Positions 1 to 12,200 of a DNA stretch of 64,000 nt are shown here, piece after piece (position 1 is the first letter of the stretch; each line of letters opens with the position of its first letter). The notes under the pieces were generated by a model that did not search any database, was not told the DNA's origin, and saw only the letters and a program-made list of their open reading frames with translations. The translations under genes and the position numbers were made by a program. This DNA is from Usnea hakonensis. Lineage: Eukaryota > Ascomycota > Lecanoromycetes > Lecanorales > Parmeliaceae. The stretch is from contig BLJB01000003.1 of the NCBI GenBank assembly GCA_013423325.1, positions 310,001-374,000 of the forward strand, read 5' to 3'.

Positions 1-598
1 GCGATGGCTTTCTCTGATTGGGTATCTGGAAGTGTGGAGGGTATCAGGGTTGTTGATGGAATGCTTTCGGGTGGTTGATCGGGAGTTGTCGAGGGTGCTG
101 GGGTCATTGTGATGACCTTGGCCAGATTTGCAGTTTTAATAGCTGCGCTGCTTTCGGGTGGTTGATCGGGAGTTATCGAGGGTGCTGGAGTCATTGTGGT
201 GACCTTGGCCAGATTTGTAGTTTTAATAGCTGCGCTGCTGTCGACGGGAATAACGGCAGGAGGTCCACTGGTAAAGTCTTAGCGCACGAAAATATGGCCT
301 TCTAGAAACAAGGAATTTACCTTGATGTGGTAGATTTGTGTCGTGCCGCCAGGCCAATACCAAGTCCTGCACCCACGGCGACAGCTAGAGAAAGGATTGC
401 AAATAAGGCAAGCAGAAAGAAGAGCTTTCTCACCTCTCGACTCCTTGCGTTTGGAGCACTTGATTGAAGAAACGTGTCGGAAGCCAAACTCTTTGGCCGT
501 TCAGCCTTGATGAAATATTTGTTGGCATCGGGTTGAGCAATTATCTCTGGATCATTCCCTGGCGCGACTTCGAGTCCAGATTCTAATTCTTCTCTCAT
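1..598 (-). CDS. Single-pass membrane protein, N-terminal part (runs off the window)
   Basis: Two exons are visible: 321-598 and 1-267, joined by a 53-bp GT..AG intron (268-320). The frame is open to the window edge, so the C-terminus is missing. The first ~55 residues are hydrophilic and likely cytosolic. One hydrophobic segment of ~24 residues follows (LFFLLALFAILSLAVAV...), then basic residues ARHK. There is no signal peptide, so a type II orientation with an extracellular C-terminus is inferred. After the membrane segment comes a Thr/Pro/Ser-rich stalk containing two copies of a 29-residue repeat. Fungal cell-surface glycoproteins of several families start this way; the functional domain lies outside the window, so no function can be given. 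Confidence 0.7.
63..236 (-). repeat. Two tandem copies of an 87-bp coding minisatellite
   Basis: Copies at 63-149 and 150-236 differ at only a few bases. The period is 87 bp = 29 codons, so copy-number change keeps the reading frame. It encodes a Ser/Thr/Pro-rich unit (with TMTPAPS and TPDQPPE) in the stalk of the membrane protein. Confidence 0.85.
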
Positions 599-1496
599 TG
601 TGGAAGCTTTGACCGTGGAATCTGATCTTTCGGAAAAAGAAAAAGAAGCTTAGAAGATAACGTTGAGCTGAGAAAATCCGATCGCAGCTGTGCATTTCAG
701 GTTGGATATCAAGAGGCTATGCAAAGGTGGGTAGTCACCTAATCTTTACACATAAATGGGTCTGATAGTGAGTAGCAAGACACATTGTTGGGCACTGAAA
801 AGCGGCCAGGCACAGTCGACAGGATTCAGAAGGGAGCTCCTTTTGATCCTCTAGGTTTCAAATCTTTCAATATTTTTCATAGAAGATACTGTACCATATC
901 CTGAGTATCAGCGAGAACTTGACATATTTACAGCTTGCCAGTGATCAGTGATCGATTTCAGAAGGACCAGAATTCTCAGTCGCACACCTACTTCACCAGT
1001 CGTCATAGGCTCAAAGTACCTCAAGATACGATATACCGCCTTGTCAGCTTGCGGTGTGCTATCAAGGCGCAGCACTTCTCATGTATGCAGAATTATGGCA
1101 AAACCCATAAGGCTGAGCAGTATGTGGTACACATTGAGCCTAGCGCGCTTGGTATACTGGTAATTCGACCCAGATGCGCCTGGAAATCAAATCATCCCTT
1201 ACTGGTATGCCAGGATTTGGCCTTTTGCATATGTTTGATCCGTCAGCTACGTTTTTGAGTACTGTTGCCCGTCACAAAAAAGGCTGCGGCCCTTTGCGGC
1301 TGGATCGGCGAGGACTTGTAAATTCACTTGGCCTTGTTAGGATCTTCACTGTCAAGCATAGGATTATACATCGCAGGAACGGTGGTAATCTCTATTCGAA
1401 AGTCCTAGTATTTGGACACCTAAAAACGCCCCCAATAATCATACTTCTTGCAATCGCGTTCGAAGCTTTGGCTAGAGCTCTATCTACTATCATACA
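599..1496. other. Intergenic, no gene seen
   Basis: Overlapping ORFs on the plus strand at 935-1258 and 948-1163 have no recognisable domain or splice logic. I see no gene here. The 5' flank of the truncated membrane-protein gene occupies the left part. Confidence 0.5.
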
Positions 1497-2271
1497 TCAA
1501 TTTGCTTTGGGCGCCGGCATTTTCAACATCGGTGCTGTCCATGCTATCCAAAGGAGCACTCCCAGTGCAATTATAAGGAGACTTCTTCGCCCAAGAGCGT
1601 CCGGCACGCCCGTGGCATGAGATATTGAAGATATCCAGATGATCAAGACAAAAGGTAAAGCCGCTAGAGTCGTAAAGCAGCAGTGTGCAATAAACAGTCT
1701 CAACCATGGGTATCTGGCAGCTATGAATGAGTCCATAATTTGGAAAGCTTTCGAAGGAATTTGCGGGACACTAGTTATGAGTGCGTCGGCAGAGGCGAGG
1801 TCTGCTTTTTGGAGCAGTCCGAAGATGTGGCTCATTGCGGAGGTAATTATTCCGTCGCAGAGTTTCTTTATGAAAGCATTCCAAAAAGTCGTGGGTATGT
1901 CCTTACATCGCGCAGATATAATGGAACACAATTCCTTCACGGCATCGTATGCGACAGATCCAAAGGTTTTCCTGTTGGCTGGAATAACAGCGACATCCTC
2001 AAAAGTCTTATCTTCGATATCAGCAAGTTCCTTTTTGAATATTTGGTAAGTGGCTTACTGTGTGCGCTCCCTCATTAGACTGGATTGGAAGGGTGTAGGC
2101 CTGCTCATGGCGACGCGTCGTCTCTGCCAAGTCTGGATTCATTTCTGGGCGGGGATCGTGCTTTCGGATCCGGTGGAGCTTGGTAGGGCATCCTGTCCGA
2201 GGTGTAGGTGTTGTTGAGTTTCTCCGTCCATGTCTCTTGCTCTGACAGCTAAATAGATGAATCTGGTGCAC
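1497..2271 (-). CDS. Putative small membrane protein of unknown family
   Basis: Proposed exons are 2059-2271 and 1497-2006, joined by a 52-bp intron with a GTAAGC donor, a TGCTGAT branch-like site and an AAG acceptor, in phase 0. The product would be 240 residues: a charged N-terminus, a middle stretch (from about VAYDAVKEL to DSFIAARYP) that looks amphipathic, and two hydrophobic segments near the C-terminus (around LFIAHCCFTTLAALPFVLII and LLIIALGVLLWIAW). I recognise no family. The long open frame and tidy intron support a real gene, but the start could also be an internal ATG, and further exons on either side are possible. Confidence 0.42.
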
Positions 2272-3881
2272 TGTAGGTTCTTGGTTCGTCGGCGTTTAAG
2301 TGGAGTAATGCTGTGACCACGAAGTCGATTGAATAAGTAGATCTGCTTCCTGGGGTTGTTTTAAGGAAGAAATCTGAGAGCGAAGCTGAATGCCTTCTTG
2401 AAGGCAGAGGGGTCTCATCGACAGAGACATTAGATAGGATGATACATTGCATGACAAAGGCAATGAGATTGAAACGTGCATGAATCGCTATTGAAGACAC
2501 AGCTATTGAAGACACAAGAGTCTGGTCTAAGAATTCCGGGTGGAATTTACAATGGAGATGTATGTCTGATATCAATCTAAGACATTGAATCGGAAAATCG
2601 GACAGCTACTTGCTTTGGTTTGAATCATGCAAGCCATGTTTCTCTACTACTGGGATTTGAAAAGGTATCTAAAAACTCTCATAGCTTAGCATAATAGAGG
2701 TCAGTACAATGATTGAAAGAAGTTTTCACTCATCTCCATCTCTTCGAATGCAGTGATACCGTACTACACCAAGCTCACGCCAACAAGGCGTTCAAGCAAC
2801 CTAAGCTTACCTGGTACAGCCAACCCAGGAAGCGTTCTTTTGATGTTTCGGTCTCACATAGGTCTTTGACAGGATGTACAGGCTTTCCCTGGCGGCCGGA
2901 AAGTCACCGCTTGACCAGTTGACAGGCCAATTAGATTAATTCCGATCATCAAGGGATAGTACATCCGCTTAGGATTCAATTTGGAAGCCATTGTATTGAC
3001 GTGATGCTAGCCCTAATCACTAAAGAATTTAGCCAGTAGTTAACGTCATGACATAGCTGAAGGTAATCACTGTGAGAAAGGCATTGCACCGTCAGTCTGA
3101 GGACCTGAATAACAGCGCCACAGCACTATTCTCGGCGCAAAGTAGGGTCATGGCGAGGTTGCCAAATCTGGATGACGATGCTGCAGATCTATATGAGGAC
3201 ATCGTGTGCGATAATACTTACAGCAGGCGTTCGAGATTTTCCGCCAAGATGGACATTCGAGGAGGATATGTTGAGGGAGATGAGACGAGGAGTTGCAAAG
3301 TTAAGGCCACAATGCACGATTCGGCTCAACAGTTCGAGAGACCTTGGTGGTACAGGGGCAAGGTCATTTTTGGAATGGGGGGTTGGCCTGGTTTTTTGCA
3401 TTGTATGGCATTGTTAATATTGCTTGATTGAAGTCATAGACCACTGATAGAGGGGAGTATAGATGATAACCCAGCACTTGCAAGAGAGAATGGTCCTGTT
3501 CACAATGAGTTATTCAATACTGTGCCGCTGACCGTGATTAGTCTAGTCCTCCGAGCCTTGCAGATCTAATGCAAGTGAGACTTCTTCGTAGGATTGTCCG
3601 TGTCCTGCAAATTCACAATCTAAAGACTCTGTGAGCAGTAAGGGAAATGACACAGTGAGAGTGTGTGTTTGACATAGTGAAAGGAAGGATCATACTTATC
3701 TTCACTTGCCTTGACATTTGCGGTCATCTCGGCATACCTTCCATTTGGAGCATTGGAGATCCCCCACATTTATTTACTGTATTTATTTTCACTTGACACC
3801 TCTAGAGTCATTACATTAGTCAAAGGGAGTCACCCCAAGATGACACCTTAAGAGGATTTCTTTTCAGAGGATTTAGAAACC
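2272..3881. other. Intergenic; small direct repeat, no confident gene
   Basis: A perfect 15-bp tandem duplication (GCTATTGAAGACACA) lies at 2487-2516. Overlapping plus-strand ORFs at 3072-3431 and 3172-3417 are unsupported by any domain or splice structure. The last few hundred bases are the upstream region of the MFS gene. Confidence 0.5.
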
Positions 3882-5924
3882 ATGAGGTCTAATCCCCCCA
3901 TCATAGAGCCACAAGAGGCAACAGAAACCTCTCCTCTACTGGCACAGTCCACAGGTGCTTCACCAGACTCTGCTCTCACTCCAAACGGTGTGCCCCCTAG
4001 CCAGGCTGGTGTCACAGTCCCTCAAAATGGACACTCGAAGCCTTTCGAGGATGAGGAAAACCAAAATAACGGCGAGAACCGGAGTCACCAGTTTGAAGGC
4101 ATGCCAGACGTGAAGGAGAAGCTCTGGTACATCGTGCCCGCTGTCGGTATTGGTGTGAGACCTTCTTCATCTTTGCTAATGTCCATGTCTTGATACCTTG
4201 TCAGATCTTCTTGTCAGCTGCAGATCAGACCATCATCGTATCCTGCTACGGAAAGATCGGTAGCGATTTGAAGTCATTAGAGAATACCTCCTGGATTGCT
4301 ACAGCGTGAGAGCCTCCCCACGCTCCAAGGTTTTCTCAAGCTCATATCTAATGAATCTGTGAGCGTAGTTACCTCCTCAGTCTGAGCTCTTTCCAGCCGC
4401 TGTATGGAAAAATGAGCGACATTTGGGGAAGAAAGTCCTGCCTTCTCTTCGCCTATACAATCTTCAGTCTTGGCTGTCTCTGGTGTGGTCTAGCAAGAGA
4501 CATGAATGAACTTATCGCTGCAAGAGTAAGGTGTACAACAAGGACCCAGAATCAAATGAGGCTGAGATCTACCTCAAGGCCTTCTCAGGTATCGGCGGTG
4601 GGGGCATGACTACCGTTGTCTCGATCATCCTGAGTGACATCATACCACTTCGAGAGAGAGGGACCTGGCAAGGGATTATCAATATCATCTTTGCCTTAGG
4701 GGCTGGCTGCGGCGCACCACTCGGTACGGACTCACAATCCTTCGGTGGAAGCAACATGTTGACCTGTTCTAGGCGGCCTTTTAGCGGACCGGATCAGTTG
4801 GCGATGGTATGACGACCTTCAGTTTCCACATGATTAGGCTAACACCGCATAGGGCTTTTCTAGCGCAAGCACCGATGTGTGCTGCAGCTCTTCTCAGCGT
4901 ATCTTTGGTGTTACGGCTTCCTAAGCAGGACGCCTCCAATTGGAAAACTAAATTGCGTCGAATCGACTTCTTAGGCGCGTTCGTACTTGTAGTAGCGATA
5001 TTCCTCTTGCTCCTTGGATTGGATCGAGGTTCCAATTATTCGTGGTCGGCAACAATCACCATCACGTCGCTCTCTATCTCACTCCCGTTATTCATTCTCT
5101 TCGCTTTCGTCGAGCTCAAGCTAGCGGTGGAACCATTTGCGCCAGGACGGATCATCTTTGAAAAAAGCCTTTTGGCTTGCTACCTTTGCAATTTCTTCGG
5201 ATTCGGATCGTGGATGGCGATACTCTTCTATATACCACTCTTTTACCAGGCTGTTGATGGCTTTTCTGCGACTCAAGCTGGGTTGAGACTTCTACCCAAT
5301 GTCATTGCTGCCGTCTCAGGATCTCTTACTGGTGGCCTTTTGATGCAAAAAACCGGAAAATATTATTGGCTCACTGTGGTGGCATACTCAGCTACGACTC
5401 TCGGAACCCTCCTGATCATCTTGTGCACGGGATTGGTAGTCAACAATACATACGGCATCTCGTCTGGACTCGTCCTCGGCGGGTTTTGCCTTGGAATTGG
5501 AACCACTACTACGCTGATCGGGTTGATAGCCAATGCTGCACCAGAAGATCAGGCCTTGGCGACTGCATGCTCGTATCTCTTCAGGTCTCTAGGCTCCGTT
5601 GTAATTTTGTCTTTAACTTCAAGCGTTGTTCAACAGTCTTTAAGGAACAAACTTCGGGAGCAGCTGAACAACAGGGAAAACGCGGATGAGGTCGTGAAAA
5701 GAGTACGGCAGAGCTTGGACTATGTCAATACATTGGAACCAGCAGTGCGGAAAGCTGTCCGACAATGTTTTGCCACATCAACAAGGAATGGATTCGTGTT
5801 TCTACTAGGCATAGCTTGCTGTGCAATGTTGGCAAGTTGTAAGTCGAGGCTATCGTACTTCGCTGTGACCGAAACTGACATAACGACTGAAGGGTTCATA
5901 AGGGAAAAGAGGCTCAGTCGATAG
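3882..5924 (+). CDS. MFS transporter, DHA2 (14-TM) drug/amino-acid:H+ antiporter type
   Basis: Six exons: 3882-4154, 4205-4305, 4369-4525, 4579-4723, 4773-4806 and 4853-5924 (593 residues, introns of 46-63 bp). A hydrophilic ~80-residue N-tail precedes the first membrane segment. Family motifs are clear: FLSAADQTIIV in TM1, a motif-A-like loop GKMSDIWGRK, a GIGGGGM / ERGTWQGIINI region, and ISWRWAF before TM6. The order and length fit the 14-segment DHA2 group, which includes fungal multidrug exporters and the vacuolar basic-amino-acid (Vba/Fnx) transporters. Substrate and membrane (plasma or vacuolar) cannot be decided from sequence. It is not beside a biosynthetic cluster. The tail after the last TM is short and basic. 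Confidence 0.9.
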
Positions 5925-6356
5925 CGCTGGAGGCCTCTTCTATATATATAAATATAAAAATACGATCATACCCATGTATACGGTGCTCTGTTGAGAAGTG
6001 AATCTCGCCATCATCACGTGATGTTCGGTATAAGGCTGTTGCGGCAGCAGTCAACACCTACCGCTCGACTCAGTCTTTTGTTGCTATCCTCCAAGTCGTC
6101 GGCACTTTTCTCTTTTGCTTCAGTTCTTTGACAAGTCCAAATCTTCTCTCTCGCTCTGCGCGCTAAAGACCACAAGGTAGCACCTCGTTACTGCTCCGAT
6201 TCTCACGACCAAAGTCTACGAGGCCAGCAACCGCGAAGACAACTCTGAGGCACGAGCTCTAGACGAGCCAGATCAAGCAGCAGACCAGCCATTCTTGTTC
6301 AGGGCTCGCCTTACTCCACAGCTTCGGAATTGTCTGCCCTAGCTGTCACTGTTGAG
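5925..6356. promoter_or_regulatory. Intergenic region and upstream of the 6357 gene
   Basis: An AT-rich stretch at 5940-5965 (tatatatataaatataaaaat) may hold the MFS 3' end signal. Pyrimidine-rich sequence at about 6060-6170 resembles a fungal core promoter/5' UTR. No gene is seen. Confidence 0.35.
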
Positions 6357-7260
6357 ATGTCTTCAACCCAAAATGCGAGCAGGCGCCCCTCTTTCCCGCA
6401 AGGCCGCAATGAGGTCAACTCTGGCGATCATTCCGCATCATTGCGTGGACTTGCAAGACCTTTGGCGCCTGCCCCGCAGTCGCCTACAGATGACACTACG
6501 GTTCAACAGCTTCGACAAATCGTCGCGATCCAGCACGCTACAATTCTTCGGTTGGAAGCGGAGGCCCAAGAATCTGAGAGATTCAGATCCCAATTCTTCC
6601 AGAGGAGTGCAGCTGCTGAAGAACGCTCCATCAAGCACGCGGAGACCCTCAACCAGGCTATTGTTGAGCTTGAAGCTACGATAAATCCTGGACCACCAGC
6701 GGTTTGGATCCCTCGGCCTGGTGAGCTCTTTTACGGCGGATTCGACTTGGCTGAGCGCTATCGCCCGGGCCGTCTCAGTCGAATCGGTGTAGTACGAGCT
6801 GCGACCTGCAAACTACAGCTGTTGAGAGCCTCTATGGGTTCGAATGACACGATTGGAGCCTCTGTTGAGGCACAAACCTACCTTGCCGACTTTGAAGCTC
6901 ACGCGGAGGCTGGCCCTTCTGGCGGCGCGGAGGCTACAGCCGACGAGATGGTTGAAGAAGACAGGAATGGAATGGGCGCAGCTGTGTTACGCAATTAAGC
7001 TCAGACGGGTAAGTTCCCATGAGATCATCAAATTCTAGATTTACAGCTAACACCATGATCTCCAAGTCCCTGAGCGCGCATACGCACCCATCACGCCACT
7101 ACAAAGCACTCAGGAGAGAGAGCCGCGAAACGAACCTGTTTCCACGAGCTCGAACGCTCAATCTGGTGGACGAGTCGGGGTTGGAAAACGCAGGATGGAG
7201 GAGGACGGGGAGAGTGCGGATTCAGAGCGGCCCGGGAAGGCAAGGAGGACGAGCATTTGA
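6357..7260 (+). CDS. Unknown coiled-coil/nuclear-type protein interrupted by an in-frame TAA
   Basis: The open frame 6357-6998 starts at the first ATG (MSSTQNASRRP) and encodes ~213 residues with a helical, heptad-like segment (about QQLRQIVAIQHATILRLEAEA). It ends in TAA at 6996-6998. Ten bases later lies a near-perfect intron, 7009-7066, with GTAAGT donor, GCTAACAC branch site and CCAAG acceptor. Splicing it continues the same frame through 7260 and adds ~65 codons ending in a basic segment (GVGKRRMEEDGESADSERP, then GKARR) that looks like a bipartite nuclear localisation signal. The natural gene is therefore probably 6357-7008 + 7067-7260, with the TAA as a nonsense codon or a readthrough site. 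No known domain is recognised. Confidence 0.6.
7009..7066 (+). other. Intron downstream of the in-frame stop
   Basis: 58 bp, donor GTAAGT, branch GCTAAC at 7046-7051, acceptor CCAAG at 7062-7066. All three signals are strong. If the upstream TAA is the true terminator, this is a 3' UTR intron. Confidence 0.7.
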
Positions 7261-7896
7261 GCAAGTGGGGGGAAGGCGTGGTGTGGTACCCTTCACGGAT
7301 GTGGTGAGGAGCCGTTGAGATTGCTCGCTGTGAGCAGTTGGAGATGTGGGGATTTGTAGTCACGTTGCATAAGGTGGACTTCGGATAGAGAAAGGAAGAG
7401 GAAGGAGGGTAGCGGATCTTCTTAGCTCGCCCAGTTTCTCTTTCGAAGGGTCTATGACTAGTGGTAAATAACATTTCTAATTTGATATCATTTTCTTTTT
7501 TTCCTCTACACGCTGGATACATCAATGGATGTATGTGGACGTTCCAACTCTATCCGTCCGACCCCAGTGGCACGGAAGAGAGCAGCATCCCCGATCAACC
7601 AGTTTTCCCACGAAGAGATATCCCAGAAACAGGAAAAACAGCACAAGATTAAATAAATATCCCTAGCAACCCAAGGCCTCTGCAGTCCTTAAATTGCGTC
7701 CATCTGTCCGTCGTCATACTAGGATGGGTACAGCATGTAATACTATTCCACGCACGATATGTACTCCGAATACTGCTCGTTGGATATTTAGTGAGTTTGT
7801 AGGTCGTGGGTTTATTACTAGGGAAGGATGGGATGGTGGTTTTTATGGCCTCGGGGTTGGGGGGGGGGGGGGGGGGGGGGGGGTGGGGTGTTGTGT

Positions 7897-7931
<35 letters not shown>

Positions 7932-9285
7932 TCGCCATTTTTCACATGGATATAAAGGTCTCGCTGTGGTGATTGTGGGAGTGCCTTGGATCTATGTTTT
8001 CGAGGGTGCGGGGCCAAAAGAGAGGGGATGGTGAAGAGGTGGTTGGGGAGGGGGACGTATGGCGGTTATCTTTGGTGATTTTGTGTGTTGTGAAAAGTGA
8101 ATATTTTTTTTTGGATGGTTCTGGATGGTGATTCGGAAATCTTGAGCATTTTGCTTATAGCTTGAGTTTCTAGAGAAACTGAATGCTTTTCGAGGTAGTG
8201 AATGAGGGAGAGGGTATTTGACAAGAGTGCTAGCGATCTTGTGGTCGATGTATTTAGTGTTTCTCATGGTGGTTAGAGATGTGTACTATATTTCACGGTT
8301 GCTGTGAGGGAAAAATTGCCAAACGGGATTAATAGGGTATAAGCTCGTTGTTTTTGGTGAGAGCTTTTTTTGTAGAGTATTTCTCGATCTCTGGTTATAG
8401 CTTACTAATCTTAATGCTCTTGTGAGCGTTTGTCTTATATGTCGACGGTCATCTTTTCAAATGAATTAGACTGATAGTATTGATTTTTTTTAACTCATGA
8501 GTAACACCGTGTATCAAATAGTATGTTCATAGTCTAGTGATAGCCTAATGGTAGGGCAACGAGGGACAATTGGAAAGATGTATTGGGCCAAGAGTGTTTC
8601 TTTTTACTCAGGTGTCGATTTTCCCTTACGCTGCTAGGATAATGGCGTTGGGTTGGGAATGGATATGGTACCTTCATCGAGACATTGAGGCATACGTTTC
8701 GATTGACTTGAGGGGAAATGCTTGGTTTCGAATATATAGCGTAGACTAGATCTGAGGAAATAGTGCGATGTTGTCTTTTAAAGAAATAAGTGATCCACAA
8801 TTTCAACGTAACTGCTGTGAACATGGAGAAGTAGAGAGAGTGGAAGGCCCCAACATCGCCAAGTCCTAACATATGACCCCAAACGGTTCTGCTAGAAACA
8901 GGAATCCAAAACAATGTGTCATTCGTAGCGAAGTCGTGATTATCGTAAAAATTCTTGCCAAGTGGCAAAGGAGCGAATTGCGGCGTGTTTGTGGTCGCGC
9001 TGCGACATTGTGTGTGCTGATTCAGTGTCAGTCAATGATTGGTGCCTCCTCCGGTTAAGAAAAGCGGTCTTGTGGGTGATCGATCCGTCCCAGTTGCATC
9101 CCTGTGTGATCTCGCGGAAGCAAAACCCCATACGAGCAAGAGGGCCGGTGATGAGGGATTGTATGAGACAGCAAAGACTTCATCTCCTGGCTCCCAGCTC
9201 AGTCCGCAGAGTAGCAAATAGTGTCGGCTTACGAATGGCGGTGAAGGGGTGAATCTTTGATTCAATTCGTGATTGTCCTAGCCAA
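7261..9285. other. Gene-free region with long poly-G tracts
   Basis: Two homopolymer G runs, 7859-7883 and 7897-7929, are separated by a short GT-rich spacer. The rest (about 8050-9285) shows scattered short ORFs. One on the minus strand, 8534-8968 (144 codons), has a weakly hydrophobic middle but no recognisable family and no splice partner, so it is not called as a gene. Confidence 0.5.
7859..7929 (+). repeat. Poly-G homopolymer pair (25 and 33 G)
   Basis: Direct reading gives 25 consecutive G, a 13-base interruption (tggggtgttgtgt) and 33 consecutive G. Such tracts can form G-quadruplexes and are prone to length error in sequencing. Confidence 0.8.
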
Positions 9286-12200
9286 TTAGATGTTGGTGGT
9301 AGGATCGTGACCGTGAAATCTTTGCATGTAGGTGTCCTCCGGAGACAAGGCAGCAGCTTCATCTAACTTGCCCTGGTCCTCGTAGCAAGCTCTCAGAAGC
9401 CGAACTGTGTCCAAAGTCCTTTTGTCTTTTGAACCCAAAACACGTCGGTATCCTGACAAAGCCCGCCGAAGAAATTGCTCAGCCTCAGCTGGTCTCCCTA
9501 GCTTCAAGTAGATATATCCTAAATCAAGTAAACATTCAAGCTGTATAGAAGTTTTCTGATCATCCGGAATTTGTTTGAGTGATTCTAGACGTTGTAGTAA
9601 TAAGGGTTCAGCTTCAATGAACTTGTCCTGCTTTACATAACAGAGAGCCAGAGCATCGAGAGTATCCAAGGTAATTTTATGTTTTGGACCCGATACAAGT
9701 CGATGACCTGCTAGAGCCTGTTCAAAAGCCGTTTCAGCTTCCGCCAATCTCTCTTGGTTTTCGAGGATTCTGCCCCAAGACTTCATCGCTTTGAGTGTTA
9801 GATCGTCGTTCACGCCAAAAGATTTCTTCATTCCTTCTAATGCTTGATGCATTGCAGTCTCCGCTTCTACTAGCCTGCCCTCTCGGTGGTAGAGGCATCC
9901 CAAAAGATGGCGTGCTCGCAGTATGTCCGGATGATCCGTTTCTAGGTACGTCTTGAACCCGGCGATTGCCTGCAAATACATTGCCTCGGACTCAGTCAGC
10001 TTCCCTTGTTGCATGTAAAGATGCCCCAAGGCAGCGAACACGAAGTCTTCATCGAAACTCAGATCTTGAGAGCGCATCAATAAAGATTGATACAGGTTCT
10101 CTGCTTCAGCTAGCTTATTACTACGTGAGAGGACAGCGGCGAGATGAAATATCGATTTCAACGTATCTTCGTGGTCTAGACCTAGTTTCTCTGTTCGGAT
10201 CGCCAGTACACGCCGGTTCAGTGCCTCGGCGTCTACAAACCTTTCCTGCTCGCAGTATAATTTTGCAAGACCGACCTGTGTAGAGAGGGTAATACGGTGG
10301 TGCGACCCCCGAAGCTTTTCGAGGCCTGATATTGCTCGGCAATACATGGCATCAGCCTCTACCCACATCCTTGAGCCTTCGTCCAGATAGAGTCTACCCA
10401 GCCTCCGAAACGCATCGTTGAGTTCAATCGCTTGCTCTGACTCAAGGGCCTTTTCCAACATGTCCATCAACTCTTGAGAAAATCGGTTTGCATGCTGTAG
10501 CAGGCGGCGTCGAGTCGGCCAGGAGTTCCTCCCAAGATCACATGGCGTTCCGAATGCAACAGATGTGATCGCCAAAAAAGCTAGTTCAGGTTGTTTGTCC
10601 GATTTAATTGACTTTCTACACCATTCATGGACCACTGGATGCACTCCATAGGACTCGGAGTCCTGTCTTGCTTCAATCAACGAGTACGCGAGAAGGGTGG
10701 CAGCGACTCCTTTGAAACTTATTTTATCGTGAACAACTCTGCGAAACCACGCCGGTGGGTTTGACCAGAGTCTCAGGTCTGTGTTTATCTTGTTATTGAA
10801 CATTTCAAACCAGATATCCCTGTTGTCAAGATAAGACCAGACTTGTAGCATTTTTGCGGCGTCTTCATTCTTCTTCTTGACGCCTTCAAAAGATACGGTC
10901 CAAGTCGTCTGGATACTGCGATTCCCATATTCGGGTAGTAGGGTTTCATAACCTGTACCGGAGTTCATGAGATCGTCCCAAGCGGTGTTATAGAGTTCAA
11001 GGTACTCGGTCATACTAGTGTGTGTTGCTCGCATATATGAGGCTGCTTGTGCAAGAGCCAATGGGAGACCACCTACAAGATTCATGAGCTCATACGCTTT
11101 TGGATTATCTAGACAGCGTTAGTGAATTTATATAGTTTAGGAAATTTGAAGCATCATTCAGCAGCACTGTCGTGAAATACGCTGACCTTTCAATGATTTT
11201 CCTATTCGGCTCTCCAATACTTCCAGTCCCTCCTCCCCTCTCATTTCGCCCAATTGCATCTCGTCGCCTAATGTTCTGAGTCGATATTGACGGGTCGTGA
11301 TGATGATTGATCCCTGATCACATTCCGGCAGGTATTCACTAACATCGAAGGCTTCTGGGTCGTCAATGCTCTTGATGTTTTCGCGATCAACGTTGTCGTA
11401 GAGCAGTAGCCAGTTGCAATTTCCGTCTTTACTGAACCATGATCTGACCTCGTGGACCACTTCATCCAATTTTTCGTTCTCTTGCTGGGTGCACCTCTTG
11501 GCGAAGTCTGAAATATGGTCTTTCGGTAAGTGGCGTGCAAGTCCCGCAAGACTTTGTTCAAGACTTTCGCGTGTCTGTCCGTTGAGCCAGAACACGGCAG
11601 TGTATCTATGCTGGTACTTCCTAGCGTATGCAAGAGCCAGCTGTGTTTTACCAATGCCTCCCATACCATGAAGCACAAAGATTCTTCGCTGCTTGTTCTC
11701 TGCTCCTGGTGACAAGATTTCCACCATCGTTTTCATCTCTCGAACTCGCTCGACGTATATTCCTACAATAGGAACTCCTCGAATATTAAAAGGTATGTCG
11801 TAGGCTTGTCTGCCTGGGGATCAAGGAATGTCAGTATTCATTCTTCAGCCTGGCTGCTGGGATGTCTTGCAATCGACAGTGAAGGTGAGAAAAGAGTGGA
11901 ACAGCATATCGCCATAATGATTTGTGACTGCATCGAGGTCCCCAAGCTAGTGGGCTTAAAGCATGGCTTTGCACACCGTTGCTTTAACGAGCAGTAACGT
12001 CACTTTCTTTCCGATATCTCAGCAGTCAAACACACCAAAGAGGGAAAAAGTGTCTATTGACGTTCCAAAATTTATCAGAGGAGCTCATTCAAGCAGGCCG
12101 ACTAGCGATCTGTGTCTTGCGAAAGTCTACGCCTAAGCTTCATGCAAACACACCTTGTTTCATACGTCCCTCGGAATCCCAATTCTTCTCTATCTTGACG

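Noticed and set aside
7649..8034. Pro-rich and Gly-rich ORFs on both strands across the poly-G tracts
   Set aside because: They are translations of homopolymer sequence.
8534..8968. 144-codon minus-strand ORF
   Set aside because: No domain, no splice partner, AT-rich unlike neighbouring genes.
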